DNA from: Candidatus Saccharimonadota bacterium
GTDB taxonomy: Bacteria; Patescibacteriota; Saccharimonadia; Saccharimonadales; Saccharimonadaceae
Direction: 5' to 3'
Length of the DNA: 60,290 bases
Assembly (NCBI GenBank): GCA_900555675.1
Contig: UNSN01000002.1
Coordinates: 1 to 60,290, forward strand
Part shown: piece by piece, positions 5,994 through 14,644 of the stretch
Numbering within the stretch: the first letter of the stretch is position 1
How the letters are laid out: every line of letters begins with the position of its first letter
Translations under genes and position numbers: made by a program
Notes under the pieces: model-generated
Seen by the model: the letters and a program-made list of their open reading frames with translations, nothing else
The model's database searches: none
Told to the model about the DNA's origin: nothing

Positions 5994-8540
5994 GTGAAAG
6001 ATGGAGTTCGGCGTCCGAGCTATTTACGTAGATCGCAAGAACCTAGCAGTAGTCATTTATTGAGTCGAAATATTGAAAGACCCAGTCAACCGTCGTATAG
6101 TTATGGTGAACCGCCCGAACAGAGGCGACAGCGTTTAAAAGAATTGCGGGAACGGTACAGTAAACTACCGGAAACTCCTTTTGCTGACTATGATCTTGGT
6201 GACAAAAAACTACCTGCATATAAGCACAAAGCAGAGATATTAGACACATTATCGGAAAGTAAAATATCCTGGCTGTGCGGACCGACGGGTAGTGGTAAAA
6301 CGACACAAACCGCTCAGTATGCACTGGAGCGGTTTGATCGTGTCGTGGTGTTGATGCCGCGGCGGGTTATCGTCGATAATGTTACTGAATATGTCGAGAA
6401 GAGTTTGCGTGAACAGCTTGGCGAACAATATCCTAATCACTTGGTGGGTAAGATTCACGGACGTGCCACTGAAGCGACGCCGGACACTAGGCTCTGTTTC
6501 ATGACTCCAGCAACGTTTACGAAAAAGCTGGAACAATTTTCTAGCGACTGGCAGGACGAGAAGACGCTTATCCTGGTTGATGAAATACATGAAGCCAATT
6601 TGGAGATGGAATTTGCTACCGCTCTGGCGGCAAAATCGATAGAGAATACCGACAAATGGCATATGGCTTTTTCTAGTGCCACGCCTGACACGGAAGTTTC
6701 TCAGGCGATGTACGAAGATATTAACGGATCAGAACTACCAGTCGTAACCATTAAGGGTCGGCCGCATGATATTGATATTGAAGAAGATAAGGTGAATACC
6801 GCATCCGAAGCCTACCTTGAATATGGTAAGGACTCGAAAAAATCACTAATCTTTGTTGAAGGTGTGAGGAGTATTGATGAGACCATTGCGTCAATCAAAC
6901 GTCATACTCGCCATCAATCCGGGAAAATACGATTTTTCAAACTACATTCTGGCATATCAGAAGCTGCGCGCCGAGAGATTTTTACTGCCAAACCAGCAGA
7001 AGATGAGTCGTTTGTCATCGTTTCGACCTCGGCTGGACAGTCTGGAATCACTATACCTGAGGTTGATTTGGTGCTATCGAATGGACTGACGAAGAGTAAG
7101 GAGATTGGCGAAGAAGGTGCAGAAGGGCTACCGCCTCGATTGTGTACTCAAGCAGAGCTGATGCAGCAGGCGGGGCGGGGCGGTCGTGATATTGATGGCG
7201 CTAAGTTTGTATTGGCTCGTCCGATATCTTACGATAAGATTTATTTGCCAGATGAGCTGAAAGGATTTTATGATATTGCGTCCCGTGAACAGCATATTCC
7301 ACCGGAGATATATCACACGAATATTGTGCGCAACGTTTTGTCGGCTATCCATCTGAATGGTGATTTTGAGGATCTGAACCGATACCTGATGCATCCTGTT
7401 GCTAGTAAAAAAGTTATTCAAGAGTCGTACGATTTGCTGGAAACCCTGGAAGCAATTGATGGAGAGGGGCGGATCACAAAAATTGGTGAGTTTATGGATA
7501 GTTTGCCATTGTCACCAGAGTTGTCTCGGGCATTAGCAGAAATGATTAGAACTGGAGGAAGTTTGCGGGAAGTACTGGCACTATCAGCAATTGCGGCTTC
7601 CGTTTCTGGCGGTGGTTTTGCCGCGTGGCATCAACCAAAGGAATTGTTCCAGGAGTTTGTCAGCCCCGATACAACAGATGACTTTTTTGCCGAATACGAT
7701 GCTTTTTTGAAAACCAGAGAGATTTATAACGGCTGTCGTACTGACAATGATGTCTACCTGACTAATGGTATTGATCCCAATAAGGCGGATAATATTCACT
7801 ATCAATTTAGTAAAATATGTCGGCGTCTGTCGGTTAATCCAAACGATATCGACATGGGTGAACTAAACAGCGAGGAAAAACACAATATATCGGTGGCTTT
7901 GGTGCGCGGGTTTCAGGAATTATTGTATATCAAAGCTGGTAGTCGGCGCATTGAACGAACAACGGTCAACCAATACACCAACATTCACACTGGCGAACGT
8001 GGTATTTCTGAGTATGAAATTAGTTCGCACAGCTTAGTGCGACGTATGGGCTCGGAGGCGTTGACGTTAGTGCTGGCTTTACCGTGGTGGTATGATGCGC
8101 ATGATGGTCGTCGATACACACTCAACACAATTTTACCAGTAACCAAGAATCAAGTTGCTCAAGCCTTGAGTAGTAGCGCTGTGTCTGAATCCCTTGGTGA
8201 TAGAGTTGCTCCTAATGGCGACTTGGTTCGTGTGACGCGGCCGAAAGTCGGCTCGCTGATACTCGGTCCAGAGCGGCAGCAAAAAATCCCCGCCATAACA
8301 GATGAGCAAATCGCGCTGATAGTGGACGCAATGAAAAACAAGGCTAATAAACAAGTAAGAGTATTGTTTGATTTACAACATCAGCGAGTTATCACCAAGG
8401 GTCAATTGCATCAGGTCCTAGACGGGTCTGCGGTAAATAGTCACAATGTCCATGAGGCGGAGGCTAAGGTTTGGGCTGAAGTGCAGAATGTGTTAACGAG
8501 CGAGCAGCAAGAAGCTTTTTATGGTCAGATAAACAGATAA
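5994..8540 (+). CDS. DEAH-family ATP-dependent helicase (HrpA/HrpB-like)
   Basis: This 848-residue superfamily 2 helicase of the DEAH/RHA type probably remodels RNA. An Arg/Ser-rich tail (1-60) precedes the first RecA-like domain: Walker A GPTGSGKTT (96-104), motif II DEIH (196-199, a DEAH variant) and motif III SAT (228-230). The second RecA domain contains SGITIPEVDLVLSNG and motif VI QQAGRGGRD (about 390-398), then a winged-helix/HA2-type region with LPLSPELSRALAEMI. The remaining ~300 residues are unassigned. The start is a GTG at 5994, supported by AAAGGAGAG. Bacterial relatives act on rRNA or mRNA; the substrate here is unknown. It is followed by a truncated orn remnant. Confidence 0.88.
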   Translation: MKDGVRRPSYLRRSQEPSSSHLLSRNIERPSQPSYSYGEPPEQRRQRLKELRERYSKLPETPFADYDLGDKKLPAYKHKAEILDTLSESKISWLCGPTGSGKTTQTAQYALERFDRVVVLMPRRVIVDNVTEYVEKSLREQLGEQYPNHLVGKIHGRATEATPDTRLCFMTPATFTKKLEQFSSDWQDEKTLILVDEIHEANLEMEFATALAAKSIENTDKWHMAFSSATPDTEVSQAMYEDINGSELPVVTIKGRPHDIDIEEDKVNTASEAYLEYGKDSKKSLIFVEGVRSIDETIASIKRHTRHQSGKIRFFKLHSGISEAARREIFTAKPAEDESFVIVSTSAGQSGITIPEVDLVLSNGLTKSKEIGEEGAEGLPPRLCTQAELMQQAGRGGRDIDGAKFVLARPISYDKIYLPDELKGFYDIASREQHIPPEIYHTNIVRNVLSAIHLNGDFEDLNRYLMHPVASKKVIQESYDLLETLEAIDGEGRITKIGEFMDSLPLSPELSRALAEMIRTGGSLREVLALSAIAASVSGGGFAAWHQPKELFQEFVSPDTTDDFFAEYDAFLKTREIYNGCRTDNDVYLTNGIDPNKADNIHYQFSKICRRLSVNPNDIDMGELNSEEKHNISVALVRGFQELLYIKAGSRRIERTTVNQYTNIHTGERGISEYEISSHSLVRRMGSEALTLVLALPWWYDAHDGRRYTLNTILPVTKNQVAQALSSSAVSESLGDRVAPNGDLVRVTRPKVGSLILGPERQQKIPAITDEQIALIVDAMKNKANKQVRVLFDLQHQRVITKGQLHQVLDGSAVNSHNVHEAEAKVWAEVQNVLTSEQQEAFYGQINR

Positions 8541-8546
8541 CGAGCG

Positions 8547-8628
8547 TATAATAGATAGTATGAGTAAGGCGAAAAAATATTATGGATCGACCTGGAGATG
8601 ACTGGACTAGATCCAGTGCGTGATGAGA
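8547..8628 (+). pseudogene. Remnant of an orn 5' end with its promoter
   Basis: TATAAT (8547-8552), an ATG at 8560, and downstream codons for ILWIDLEMTGLDPVRDE reproduce the start of the intact orn at 9742-9837. A frame change lies between the ATG and the conserved block, and homology ends abruptly at about 8628. Differences from intact orn are mostly at third codon positions, so this is a diverged allele rather than a fresh duplication. It marks the left edge of a ~1.1-kb segment ending at orn. Confidence 0.8.
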
Positions 8629-8640
8629 GGACTTCTTTGA

Positions 8641-8669
8641 TTGACTTTTTAAATTGTTTATGCTATAAT
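8641..8669 (+). promoter_or_regulatory. Near-consensus promoter of broken nucleotidyltransferase gene
   Basis: TTGACT (8641-8646), 17 nt, then TGC-TATAAT (8664-8669), i.e. an extended -10. The ATG at 8677 is 7 nt past the -10 with no ribosome-binding site, so a leaderless mRNA is expected. Confidence 0.75.
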
Positions 8670-8676
8670 AGTAATT

Positions 8677-9741
8677 ATGGAAAAATTAAGCCCGACTCCG
8701 AGTGATATAGAGGCGAAGATGCATCAGCCTCGCGCTTTGCAAGTTCTTGATAGCGGCGAGCGCCGCGTAGAATTTGAGGGAATTAGCTGCCAGCTGAAAG
8801 ATTATGATTGCGAGCAGCCTGGCAACCCGGAAGCTCGCTGCAATGAAATATATGAATATGAATTACCTGCCGATGCTATTAAGCGGGCTAATTTGGGTTT
8901 TGATCTAGACGAACTACCGCCATTTATTGGTGTAAAGGGTGGGGCGGCTCGTCAGGTTTTGGAGTCTCTAGTTCATAGCGACCGTTAGTTACCGCCTCCT
9001 CGCGATGTCGATTTGGTAATTTTAGAAGAAGTTATTGCTAGTGGCGATTATGATCCAGATGAGATTCGGGCGGTAGCGAGCGATCTTTCAATGCGTTTTT
9101 CGCCACGTGATGCAATGAATGGCTATGGCGCGGAGTATGTACAATCTACTGCCGAGTTTATGAGGCGGCATGATTTTACAATCAATCAAGTGCTCATACA
9201 CAAGAACAACGGTGCTTGGAGTCTATTGGCTAGCACTCAAGCAGTGTTGGATACTGCTGAGCATATTATTAGACCGACAGTTTTTGAACACGACATTGAT
9301 TATGGCTATCGAATTGGCAATAAATTAGCCCTCAAGGCAGTGAGGCTTCTGTCTGATATGCAAGTTCAGGGGATTGACTATGCAACCATCAAGAGTGTTC
9401 AATTGCCAGATGATATTTATGGTGATCCAAGGGGTGCTTATTTCATGCAAGCGCTACAGCTAGATAAGGCGTTAGAAGTCAGCGACGAATTGGTCGAACG
9501 CTATGTGGAAAATCTAAAGTTTTATGGAATGATACCGTATGGTTGTGAAGATATGAGTGCTATTGAGATGTATTATTATCTAGTGAATGAGACGGATTTT
9601 GTCCCGTCTGATGGCGTGCTTGAATCCCTTCGGATTGAAAGAGAAAATGGTGGTGCGGCAAAGTTTGATGACGTTGTTGAAAGGCTATTAAGACAGGTGC
9701 CAGAGCGGTTTTCTCGAGATTACTACGATGCCAAAAAGTAG
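8677..9741 (+). pseudogene. Nucleotidyltransferase-fold protein interrupted by in-frame TAG
   Basis: Codons 1-103 and the frame after the TAG at 8986-8988 are in the same register and continue without another stop to 9741 (353 sense codons plus the amber). Before the TAG is GVKGGAARQVL (GG at 88-89, R92). Directly after it is PPPRDVDLVILEE (D110, D112). Together these form the GG-x-x-R ... (R)D-x-D signature of the poly(A) polymerase/CCA-transferase-type nucleotidyltransferase head. The downstream frame could restart at a TTG at 9013, but that codon lies just after the D-x-D, so a restarted product would lack the catalytic motif. Either this is a pseudogene from one nonsense mutation or the amber is suppressed. 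It resides in a segment bounded by an orn remnant and intact orn. Confidence 0.75.
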
Positions 9742-9747
9742 TATAAT
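9742..9747 (+). promoter_or_regulatory. -10 box of orn (leaderless type)
   Basis: TATAAT begins directly after the stop of the preceding gene and ends 6 nt before the orn ATG, with no Shine-Dalgarno. Confidence 0.7.
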
Positions 9748-9753
9748 AAAGAT

Positions 9754-10305
9754 ATGAAAGCAAGTTTTAAGCCAAAGAAGATTTTATGGATAGATCTAGA
9801 GATGACCGGGTTGGATCCGGTACGTGATGAGATTTTGGAAGTGGCGGCAATTGCGACAGATTGGAATTTTAAGGAAATTGCGACGTACGAAGGAATTGTG
9901 CGCCACGATTCGGAAAAGTTGGCTAAGTTGTTGGACCGAAATGCTGGTTTTTGGAATGAGCATCCGGAAGCGCGACGCGGGCTGGAGGAGCAGAATGAAT
10001 CGGGCAAGCCTTTGGCAGAAATAGAGCGCGAATTATTGGCGTTTTGTGATGAGTATTTTGCGGGTGAAACGAAGATTTTGTTAGCAGGCAATTCAATTCA
10101 TCAGGATCGTCGATTCATTGACCAATGGTGGCCAACGTTGTCAAAAAGACTACATTATCGTGTGTTGGATGTGAGCGCTTGGAAGGTTGTGTTTGAAGGT
10201 AAATACGGTAAGAAATTCGCCAAGCCAGAAGATCATCGAGCACTGGAAGACATCCGCGGCAGTATTATGGAACTTGAATATTATTTGAAAAAGGTGAAAG
10301 TATGA
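9754..10305 (+). CDS. orn: Oligoribonuclease (DEDDh 3'-5' exoribonuclease)
   Basis: Oligoribonuclease degrades 2-5-nt RNA fragments to mononucleotides at the end of RNA turnover. The 183 residues match the family. Exo I is WIDLEMTGLD (D11, E13 region), Exo II is ILLAGNSIHQDRRFID, and Exo III is EDHRALEDIRGS with the H-x4-D pair, giving the DEDDh set. The ATG is fixed by the -10 box at 9742-9747. It overlaps the next gene by 4 nt (ATGA), indicating translational coupling. A diverged truncated copy of its 5' end sits 1.2 kb upstream, so this allele may have arrived by recombination. Confidence 0.95.
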   Translation: MKASFKPKKILWIDLEMTGLDPVRDEILEVAAIATDWNFKEIATYEGIVRHDSEKLAKLLDRNAGFWNEHPEARRGLEEQNESGKPLAEIERELLAFCDEYFAGETKILLAGNSIHQDRRFIDQWWPTLSKRLHYRVLDVSAWKVVFEGKYGKKFAKPEDHRALEDIRGSIMELEYYLKKVKV

Positions 10306-10640
10306 CGCATAAACAATTTGAAGAATTTATCCTGAGTTTGCCGGGCGTATGGCTGGATTATCCGTTCAAGGAGAAGATTGCGGTGTATAAATTTGGTCGA
10401 GATAATGACGGCGCGGGGAAAATGGTGGCGTTGGTGGCGGAAGGATCAAAGCCGCTCAGAGTAAGCCTAAAATGTGATCCGTTGTTGGCGCAGAATTTAC
10501 GAGAAAAATACGAAACGGTTTTACCGGGCTATCACTTAAACAAGAAATATTGGAATACAATTATTTGTTCAGGTCAATTGACTGACGAAGAAGTCTTTGA
10601 CTTGGCGAGGCTGAGCTATCGATTAGTCTCAGAGGCTTAA
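10302..10640 (+). CDS. MmcQ/YjbR family protein
   Basis: This 112-residue cytoplasmic protein belongs to the MmcQ/YjbR family, which has a CyaY-like alpha-beta fold and is often described as DNA-binding; its cellular role is unsettled. Recognisable features are the N-terminal FEEFILSLPGVWLDYPF, the central PLRVSLKCDPLLAQNLRE, and LPGYHLNKKYWNTI near the C-terminus. The ATG overlaps the orn stop by 4 nt, so it is translated by coupling. Its stop overlaps the 3' end of the convergent gene by 4 nt. Confidence 0.85.
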   Translation: MTHKQFEEFILSLPGVWLDYPFKEKIAVYKFGRDNDGAGKMVALVAEGSKPLRVSLKCDPLLAQNLREKYETVLPGYHLNKKYWNTIICSGQLTDEEVFDLARLSYRLVSEA

Positions 10641-11248
10641 TCTGCCTTAATAATTTGATTGATCTGCTTCTGAATATTCTCTAAATCGCCAGCAGTTTTT
10701 ACTAGCCATTCGCGCATCTTTTTTGACTTGGTGGACTTGTATACCTTTTTCATCATATTGATCGTATCTGTTATTTGCACATTCATCTCATGAGCATAAG
10801 TAATATCCAATTGCGCGTTCAGAAGGGCTTCGTCCAATTTTTTCTCTAATTTTTCCGACGGATCTAGAGCGAGGATATCCTTCTGTTTCTCCTTATAATT
10901 GATGCCGGTTGCTTGAAGCGCTTCGCCCATTGAGGCGTCTGCGGTGGTTAGTACTGCAACCAGGGAACTATTGGTGGTCTGCAGACTGGTCGAGCGGAAC
11001 TTATTATTGTATTTTTTGGAAATAGTGAGTAACTTATTAACGCGCGCTGCAACTTGTGATGGGTTGGCGTTTGGCACAGAATCTTGTGAAAAAACGAATA
11101 TCGCGATTAGGGTTATCAAGCCGATAAAGCTCAAAATAGCGATGATGATTTTGGTTTTTTTATCAAAACCTTCAGCTGGCGGAGGTGTGGCAATTTGATT
11201 CAGATAATCGATACCTTGAGGTTGGTTGTTCAAATTGTCAGGATACAT
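10637..11248 (-). CDS. Single-pass membrane protein, helical, hypothetical
   Basis: From the ATG at 11248 the product is 203 residues. It has a short Asn/Gln/Pro-rich cytoplasmic head, a KK-flanked membrane segment (about 33-53, IIIAILSFIGLITLIAIFVF), and a largely helical extracytoplasmic domain of about 145 residues with many Lys and no Cys. This architecture is shared with the cassette pair at 27095 and 28084, although sequence similarity is not obvious. A longer frame begins at a TTG at 11266, but a weak TTAAAT/TAAATA box sits just upstream of the ATG, favouring the shorter, leaderless start. The family is not recognised. Confidence 0.65.
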   Translation of the reverse strand: MYPDNLNNQPQGIDYLNQIATPPPAEGFDKKTKIIIAILSFIGLITLIAIFVFSQDSVPNANPSQVAARVNKLLTISKKYNNKFRSTSLQTTNSSLVAVLTTADASMGEALQATGINYKEKQKDILALDPSEKLEKKLDEALLNAQLDITYAHEMNVQITDTINMMKKVYKSTKSKKMREWLVKTAGDLENIQKQINQIIKAD

Positions 11249-11289
11249 ATTTCTATTTAACCACAAACAATAACAGAGGTAAAGAGTGA

Positions 11290-11295
11290 TATAAT
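11290..11295 (+). promoter_or_regulatory. -10 box of dnaG-sigA operon (leaderless type)
   Basis: TATAAT ends 6 nt before the dnaG ATG and there is no Shine-Dalgarno. Confidence 0.7.
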
Positions 11296-11301
11296 AAAAA
11301 T

Positions 11302-13035
11302 ATGAATGATGCCAAAGAAGAAGTGCGGGCGCGATTAAATATCGAGGATGTGATTGGTGAGTATGTTCAGTTGAAGCGAGCGGGGCGCAACTTGAAGGGC
11401 TTAAGTCCGTTTACCGACGAGCGAACCCCAAGCTTTATGGTCAGTCCAGAAAAGCAGATTTGGCACGATTTTTCTTCTGGAAAAGGTGGCGATATTTTTA
11501 CGTTTGTGATGATGGTGGAAGGAATGGATTTTCGTCAATCACTGGAGCATTTGGCTCGAAAGGCGGGCGTTGATCTGACTTTGTTTTCTAATGGCGACGG
11601 ACGAACAGCCAAGCGCCGTGCCAGAGCTAGAGAAGCGTTGAAATTAGCCGCCAATTTTTATCAGCAAAATTTGGTGAAAAATTCATTAGCTCTGGATTAT
11701 GTGGTTAAAAAACGGCGATTAAATCGTCAGACGATTGGTGATTTTTTGATTGGCTATGCGCCGGAGAATGGCGATACGTTGACGAAAGCATTGGAAAAAA
11801 GAGGATTTTCTAAGCAGGAATTGGCGGATGCTGGCTTGTCGAATCGGTTCGGCGGCGATTTGTTTCGCGGGCGAATGATGGTGGCATTGAGTGACGGCAA
11901 TGGTGAAGTTGTGGGATTTACGGGCAGAATTATTCGTGACGATCCGCGTGCTCCAAAATACCTGAACACGCCGCAAACGCTGTTGTTTGATAAATCGCGA
12001 CATATTTTTGGTTTGCATCAAGCCAAGGAAGCGATTCGAAAAAGCGATGTGGCGGTGATTGTTGAGGGCAATTTGGACGTAATTAGCAGTCATCAAGCAG
12101 GCGTTAAAAACGTAGTTGCGACCTCTGGAACGGCGATGACAACGCAACATTTGAAGTCACTTAGTCGATTGGCGGGGCGGATTCGCTTGGCATTTGATGG
12201 TGATCGAGCGGGAGTTAATGCAACGGAACGCACTATCAATTTGGCGCAGGAAGTCGGTGTGGAGCTAGAGGTTGTTAGCATACCTGATGACGTCAAAGAT
12301 CCAGACGAATTGATCCAAAAAGATCCAGCGCTTTGGCAAGCGGCGATTGACCAATCTCAGCCAGCGGTGGATTGGGTGATTGCCAGATACGCGGAAATGG
12401 AGAATTTGAAGTCGGCAGAAGGCAAGCGGCGATTTTCGACTATTGCGCTGAGAATTGTCCGAGGCTTGAAAGATCCGGTGGAACAAGAGCATTATTTGTC
12501 GGTGATTTCTGAAAAAACTGGCGCGTCAATCACCGCGCTGAAGGCGAAACTGTCGAATGAAAAAGTTGCTGAACATCAATTGAAAAAGGCGAAAATTGAG
12601 AAAGAAAAACCGACTCCGGTTCAGGATGAAACTGAGGATATGCTGGCGGGGCTGGCGGCGAGTGAAAAATCCGTGCGGCGTTGGTTGGCGGCGGTTTCTG
12701 GCGAAATGTTGGATGATGACAATGCGCGGCAATTGATTGGCTATTTGCGAAAGAATCCAGACGCGGATTTGGGCGAGGTTCCGCTGGACTTGCAAAAAAT
12801 CGAACAGTATGTGAAAATAGTACAGTTGAAAAGTGAAAGTCGTTACGCCAATTGGGAGCAAAAAAGCTTAGACGAAGAGATGGCTCGGCTAGTCAGACAG
12901 ATAACAATCAAACATCGCGAAAACAAAAAGAATCAATTATTAACGCAGCTTAGAGAGGCCGAGGCGTCGGGCGATGAGGCTTTGTCTCAGAATTTACGCC
13001 AGAGCTTAAATAATCTGATTAAGGAGAAAATGTGA
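11302..13035 (+). CDS. dnaG: DNA primase with degenerate zinc ribbon
   Basis: DnaG synthesises RNA primers at the replication fork. The 577 residues comprise an N-terminal CHC2-type region (1-100), the catalytic core with TOPRIM motif (E255 in EGNLD, D299 and D301 in FDGDRAG), and a C-terminal region expected to bind the helicase. In the N-terminal region the usual CPFH and CFGC zinc-ligand clusters read SPFT (35-38) and DFSS (56-59). The surrounding framework ([26 protein letters not shown]) is intact, so all four zinc ligands appear replaced. The gene is leaderless and overlaps sigA (GTGA), forming the classic primase-sigma arrangement. Confidence 0.95.
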   Translation: MNDAKEEVRARLNIEDVIGEYVQLKRAGRNLKGLSPFTDERTPSFMVSPEKQIWHDFSSGKGGDIFTFVMMVEGMDFRQSLEHLARKAGVDLTLFSNGDGRTAKRRARAREALKLAANFYQQNLVKNSLALDYVVKKRRLNRQTIGDFLIGYAPENGDTLTKALEKRGFSKQELADAGLSNRFGGDLFRGRMMVALSDGNGEVVGFTGRIIRDDPRAPKYLNTPQTLLFDKSRHIFGLHQAKEAIRKSDVAVIVEGNLDVISSHQAGVKNVVATSGTAMTTQHLKSLSRLAGRIRLAFDGDRAGVNATERTINLAQEVGVELEVVSIPDDVKDPDELIQKDPALWQAAIDQSQPAVDWVIARYAEMENLKSAEGKRRFSTIALRIVRGLKDPVEQEHYLSVISEKTGASITALKAKLSNEKVAEHQLKKAKIEKEKPTPVQDETEDMLAGLAASEKSVRRWLAAVSGEMLDDDNARQLIGYLRKNPDADLGEVPLDLQKIEQYVKIVQLKSESRYANWEQKSLDEEMARLVRQITIKHRENKKNQLLTQLREAEASGDEALSQNLRQSLNNLIKEKM

Positions 13036-13994
13036 GCGACGATATCACGACGAAGCCAGTAAACTTAAACGAAGATGATGATTTTGATCCAACGCTTATA
13101 GACGAAGAAGAATCGGAAGATTTGGATTCGTTGACAACTGGGCAATATTTGGACGATGTGTCGGACGATTCGGTCAGGTTGTATCTGCGGGAAATCGGTA
13201 AAATTCCACTACTTAGCGCTGAAGAAGAAATGGACTTGGCGCGCCGAATTGTTGAAGGCGATAAAAAGGCTAAGGATAAGATGGCTGAGGCGAATATGCG
13301 TTTGGTGGTGTCAATTGCTAAGCGTTATTCTGGTCGTGGTTTGGACTTTTTGGATCTGATTCAAGAGGGAAATACTGGGCTTTTGCGTGCGGTTGAGAAG
13401 TTTGATCCAGATAAGGGATTTAAGTTTTCGACTTATGCGACTTGGTGGATTCGCCAGGCAATTACGCGCGCGATTGCTGATCAGGCGCGAACGATTCGTA
13501 TTCCAGTTCACATGGTGGAAACTATCAATAAATTGCTACGTACTCAGCGACGAATGACGCAGGAATTGAACCGCGAGCCGACAATTGAAGAATTGTCTAA
13601 AGAATTGGACATGGAGCCAGAGAAAATTGAATATGTCATTAAGATTAAGCAAGACATTTCTTCTTTGGATGCTGGTGTTGGTCGTGACGGTGAAGATGAT
13701 GATTCTGTATTGCAAGATTTTATCGTTGACGAAGATACGGTTTCACCAGAAGATTCCGCTTCAAATCAATTGTTAAAAGAGCAAGTTCAGGAAATTCTAT
13801 CAAGTTTGAGCGATCGCGAGCAGAAAATTGTTCGAATGCGTTTTGGCTTGGACAATGGAAAAAACCACACTTTGGAAGAAGTTGGTCAGGAATTTGCAGT
13901 TACGCGTGAGCGAATCCGTCAGATTGAAGCTAAGGCGCTAGCAAAACTTCGCAAGCACAAAGACGCGAAAAAACTTTACGAATATCTGGACTAA
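13032..13994 (+). CDS. sigA: Primary RNA polymerase sigma factor
   Basis: This is the housekeeping sigma-70 factor, 320 residues. A short acidic N-terminus replaces the long region 1.1. Region 1.2/2 contains [16 protein letters not shown] and the core-binding/-10 recognition block [20 protein letters not shown] with [13 protein letters not shown]. Region 3 ([13 protein letters not shown]) and region 4 ([15 protein letters not shown], then the helix-turn-helix [18 protein letters not shown]) follow. The GTG start overlaps the dnaG stop (GTGA), with AAGGAG upstream. The intact -10 and -35 recognition regions fit the many TTGACA/TATAAT promoters seen in the window. Confidence 0.96.
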   Translation: MSDDITTKPVNLNEDDDFDPTLIDEEESEDLDSLTTGQYLDDVSDDSVRLYLREIGKIPLLSAEEEMDLARRIVEGDKKAKDKMAEANMRLVVSIAKRYSGRGLDFLDLIQEGNTGLLRAVEKFDPDKGFKFSTYATWWIRQAITRAIADQARTIRIPVHMVETINKLLRTQRRMTQELNREPTIEELSKELDMEPEKIEYVIKIKQDISSLDAGVGRDGEDDDSVLQDFIVDEDTVSPEDSASNQLLKEQVQEILSSLSDREQKIVRMRFGLDNGKNHTLEEVGQEFAVTRERIRQIEAKALAKLRKHKDAKKLYEYLD

Positions 13995-14582
13995 TTAACA
14001 CTGTTCAGGCGATTTACAGAAATGGGCGTCGTGAGTTGCGGCGTCTATTTTTTGGTGTAATTGCTCGAGACTGCCGTCGTTAATGATGAAATAATCAGCA
14101 ATAGCAATTGGTCCACCTTTTTCCAAATTCTCAATTTCTGACCAGTCGCGCTGATCGACTTCGTGTGGTTGCATTGGGCGCTCTATGCGTTTAGCCATTC
14201 GTTGATAACGGAGGTATTTTGGTGTAACAATAGCAATAACGACAACTTGTCCAGGAAATTCGTGCTTAAGGAATTTATATTCACTCCAAGTGTATAATCC
14301 GTCCAAAACGATTTTATTTTGCCCGGCGTTTATTAAGTCATGGATGTTTTTTATGACGCGTTTGATTACGAAATCTTTGCCTTCACGACGACGAATTTCT
14401 TCGCGAAATTGCTGTTGATTGTCCCAAGTTTTTTCAATTCCAGCCTCGTCCATGGCTTTATAAATAACGCCACCGAAGTAAATTTTTGGAAATCCTTTTT
14501 CTGTCAAATATTCGACAGCTGAGCTTTTGCCGCTGCCCGCCAATCCAACCAGGGCGATAATTTTTGCGTGTGGTTGTGTCAT
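13995..14582 (-). CDS. Dephospho-CoA kinase-like P-loop protein
   Basis: This 195-residue P-loop kinase has Walker A GLAGSGKSS (about 13-21) and then KGFPKIYFGGVIYKAMDEAG. It has an internal VLDGLYTWSEYKFLKHEF segment that fits the nucleotide-kinase fold, and a C-terminal ADYFIINDGSLEQLHQKID typical of CoaE-like and archaeal UPF0200-type proteins. It could be the dephospho-CoA kinase completing CoA synthesis or a related nucleotide kinase. The sequence does not decide. It is convergent with sigA (stops adjacent). The ATG is 6 nt downstream of a TAAAAT box on the minus strand and has no Shine-Dalgarno. Confidence 0.75.
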   Translation of the reverse strand: MTQPHAKIIALVGLAGSGKSSAVEYLTEKGFPKIYFGGVIYKAMDEAGIEKTWDNQQQFREEIRRREGKDFVIKRVIKNIHDLINAGQNKIVLDGLYTWSEYKFLKHEFPGQVVVIAIVTPKYLRYQRMAKRIERPMQPHEVDQRDWSEIENLEKGGPIAIADYFIINDGSLEQLHQKIDAATHDAHFCKSPEQC

Positions 14583-14588
14583 GTACTA

Positions 14589-14594
14589 ATTTTA
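14589..14594 (-). promoter_or_regulatory. -10 box of CoaE-like gene (leaderless type)
   Basis: TAAAAT on the minus strand ends 6 nt before the ATG at 14582. It is back-to-back with the plus-strand promoter at 14603-14631. Confidence 0.45.
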
Positions 14595-14602
14595 ACAATT
14601 TG

Positions 14603-14631
14603 TTGACATTCTTCCAAATAGAGAGTATCTT
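14603..14631 (+). promoter_or_regulatory. Near-consensus promoter of hypothetical gene
   Basis: TTGACA (14603-14608), 17 nt, TATCTT (14626-14631). It supports the ATG at 14645 and excludes the upstream in-frame ATG at 14564, which lies before the promoter. Confidence 0.75.
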
Positions 14632-14644
14632 TAAGCTACACACT

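Noticed and set aside
8986-8988. Stop-codon reassignment as explanation for the in-frame TAG
   Set aside because: TAG ends other genes cleanly here (for example polA and dnaG-region neighbours such as the 52-aa ORF and uvr-independent genes), so general reassignment is not supported; only local readthrough or mutation remains.
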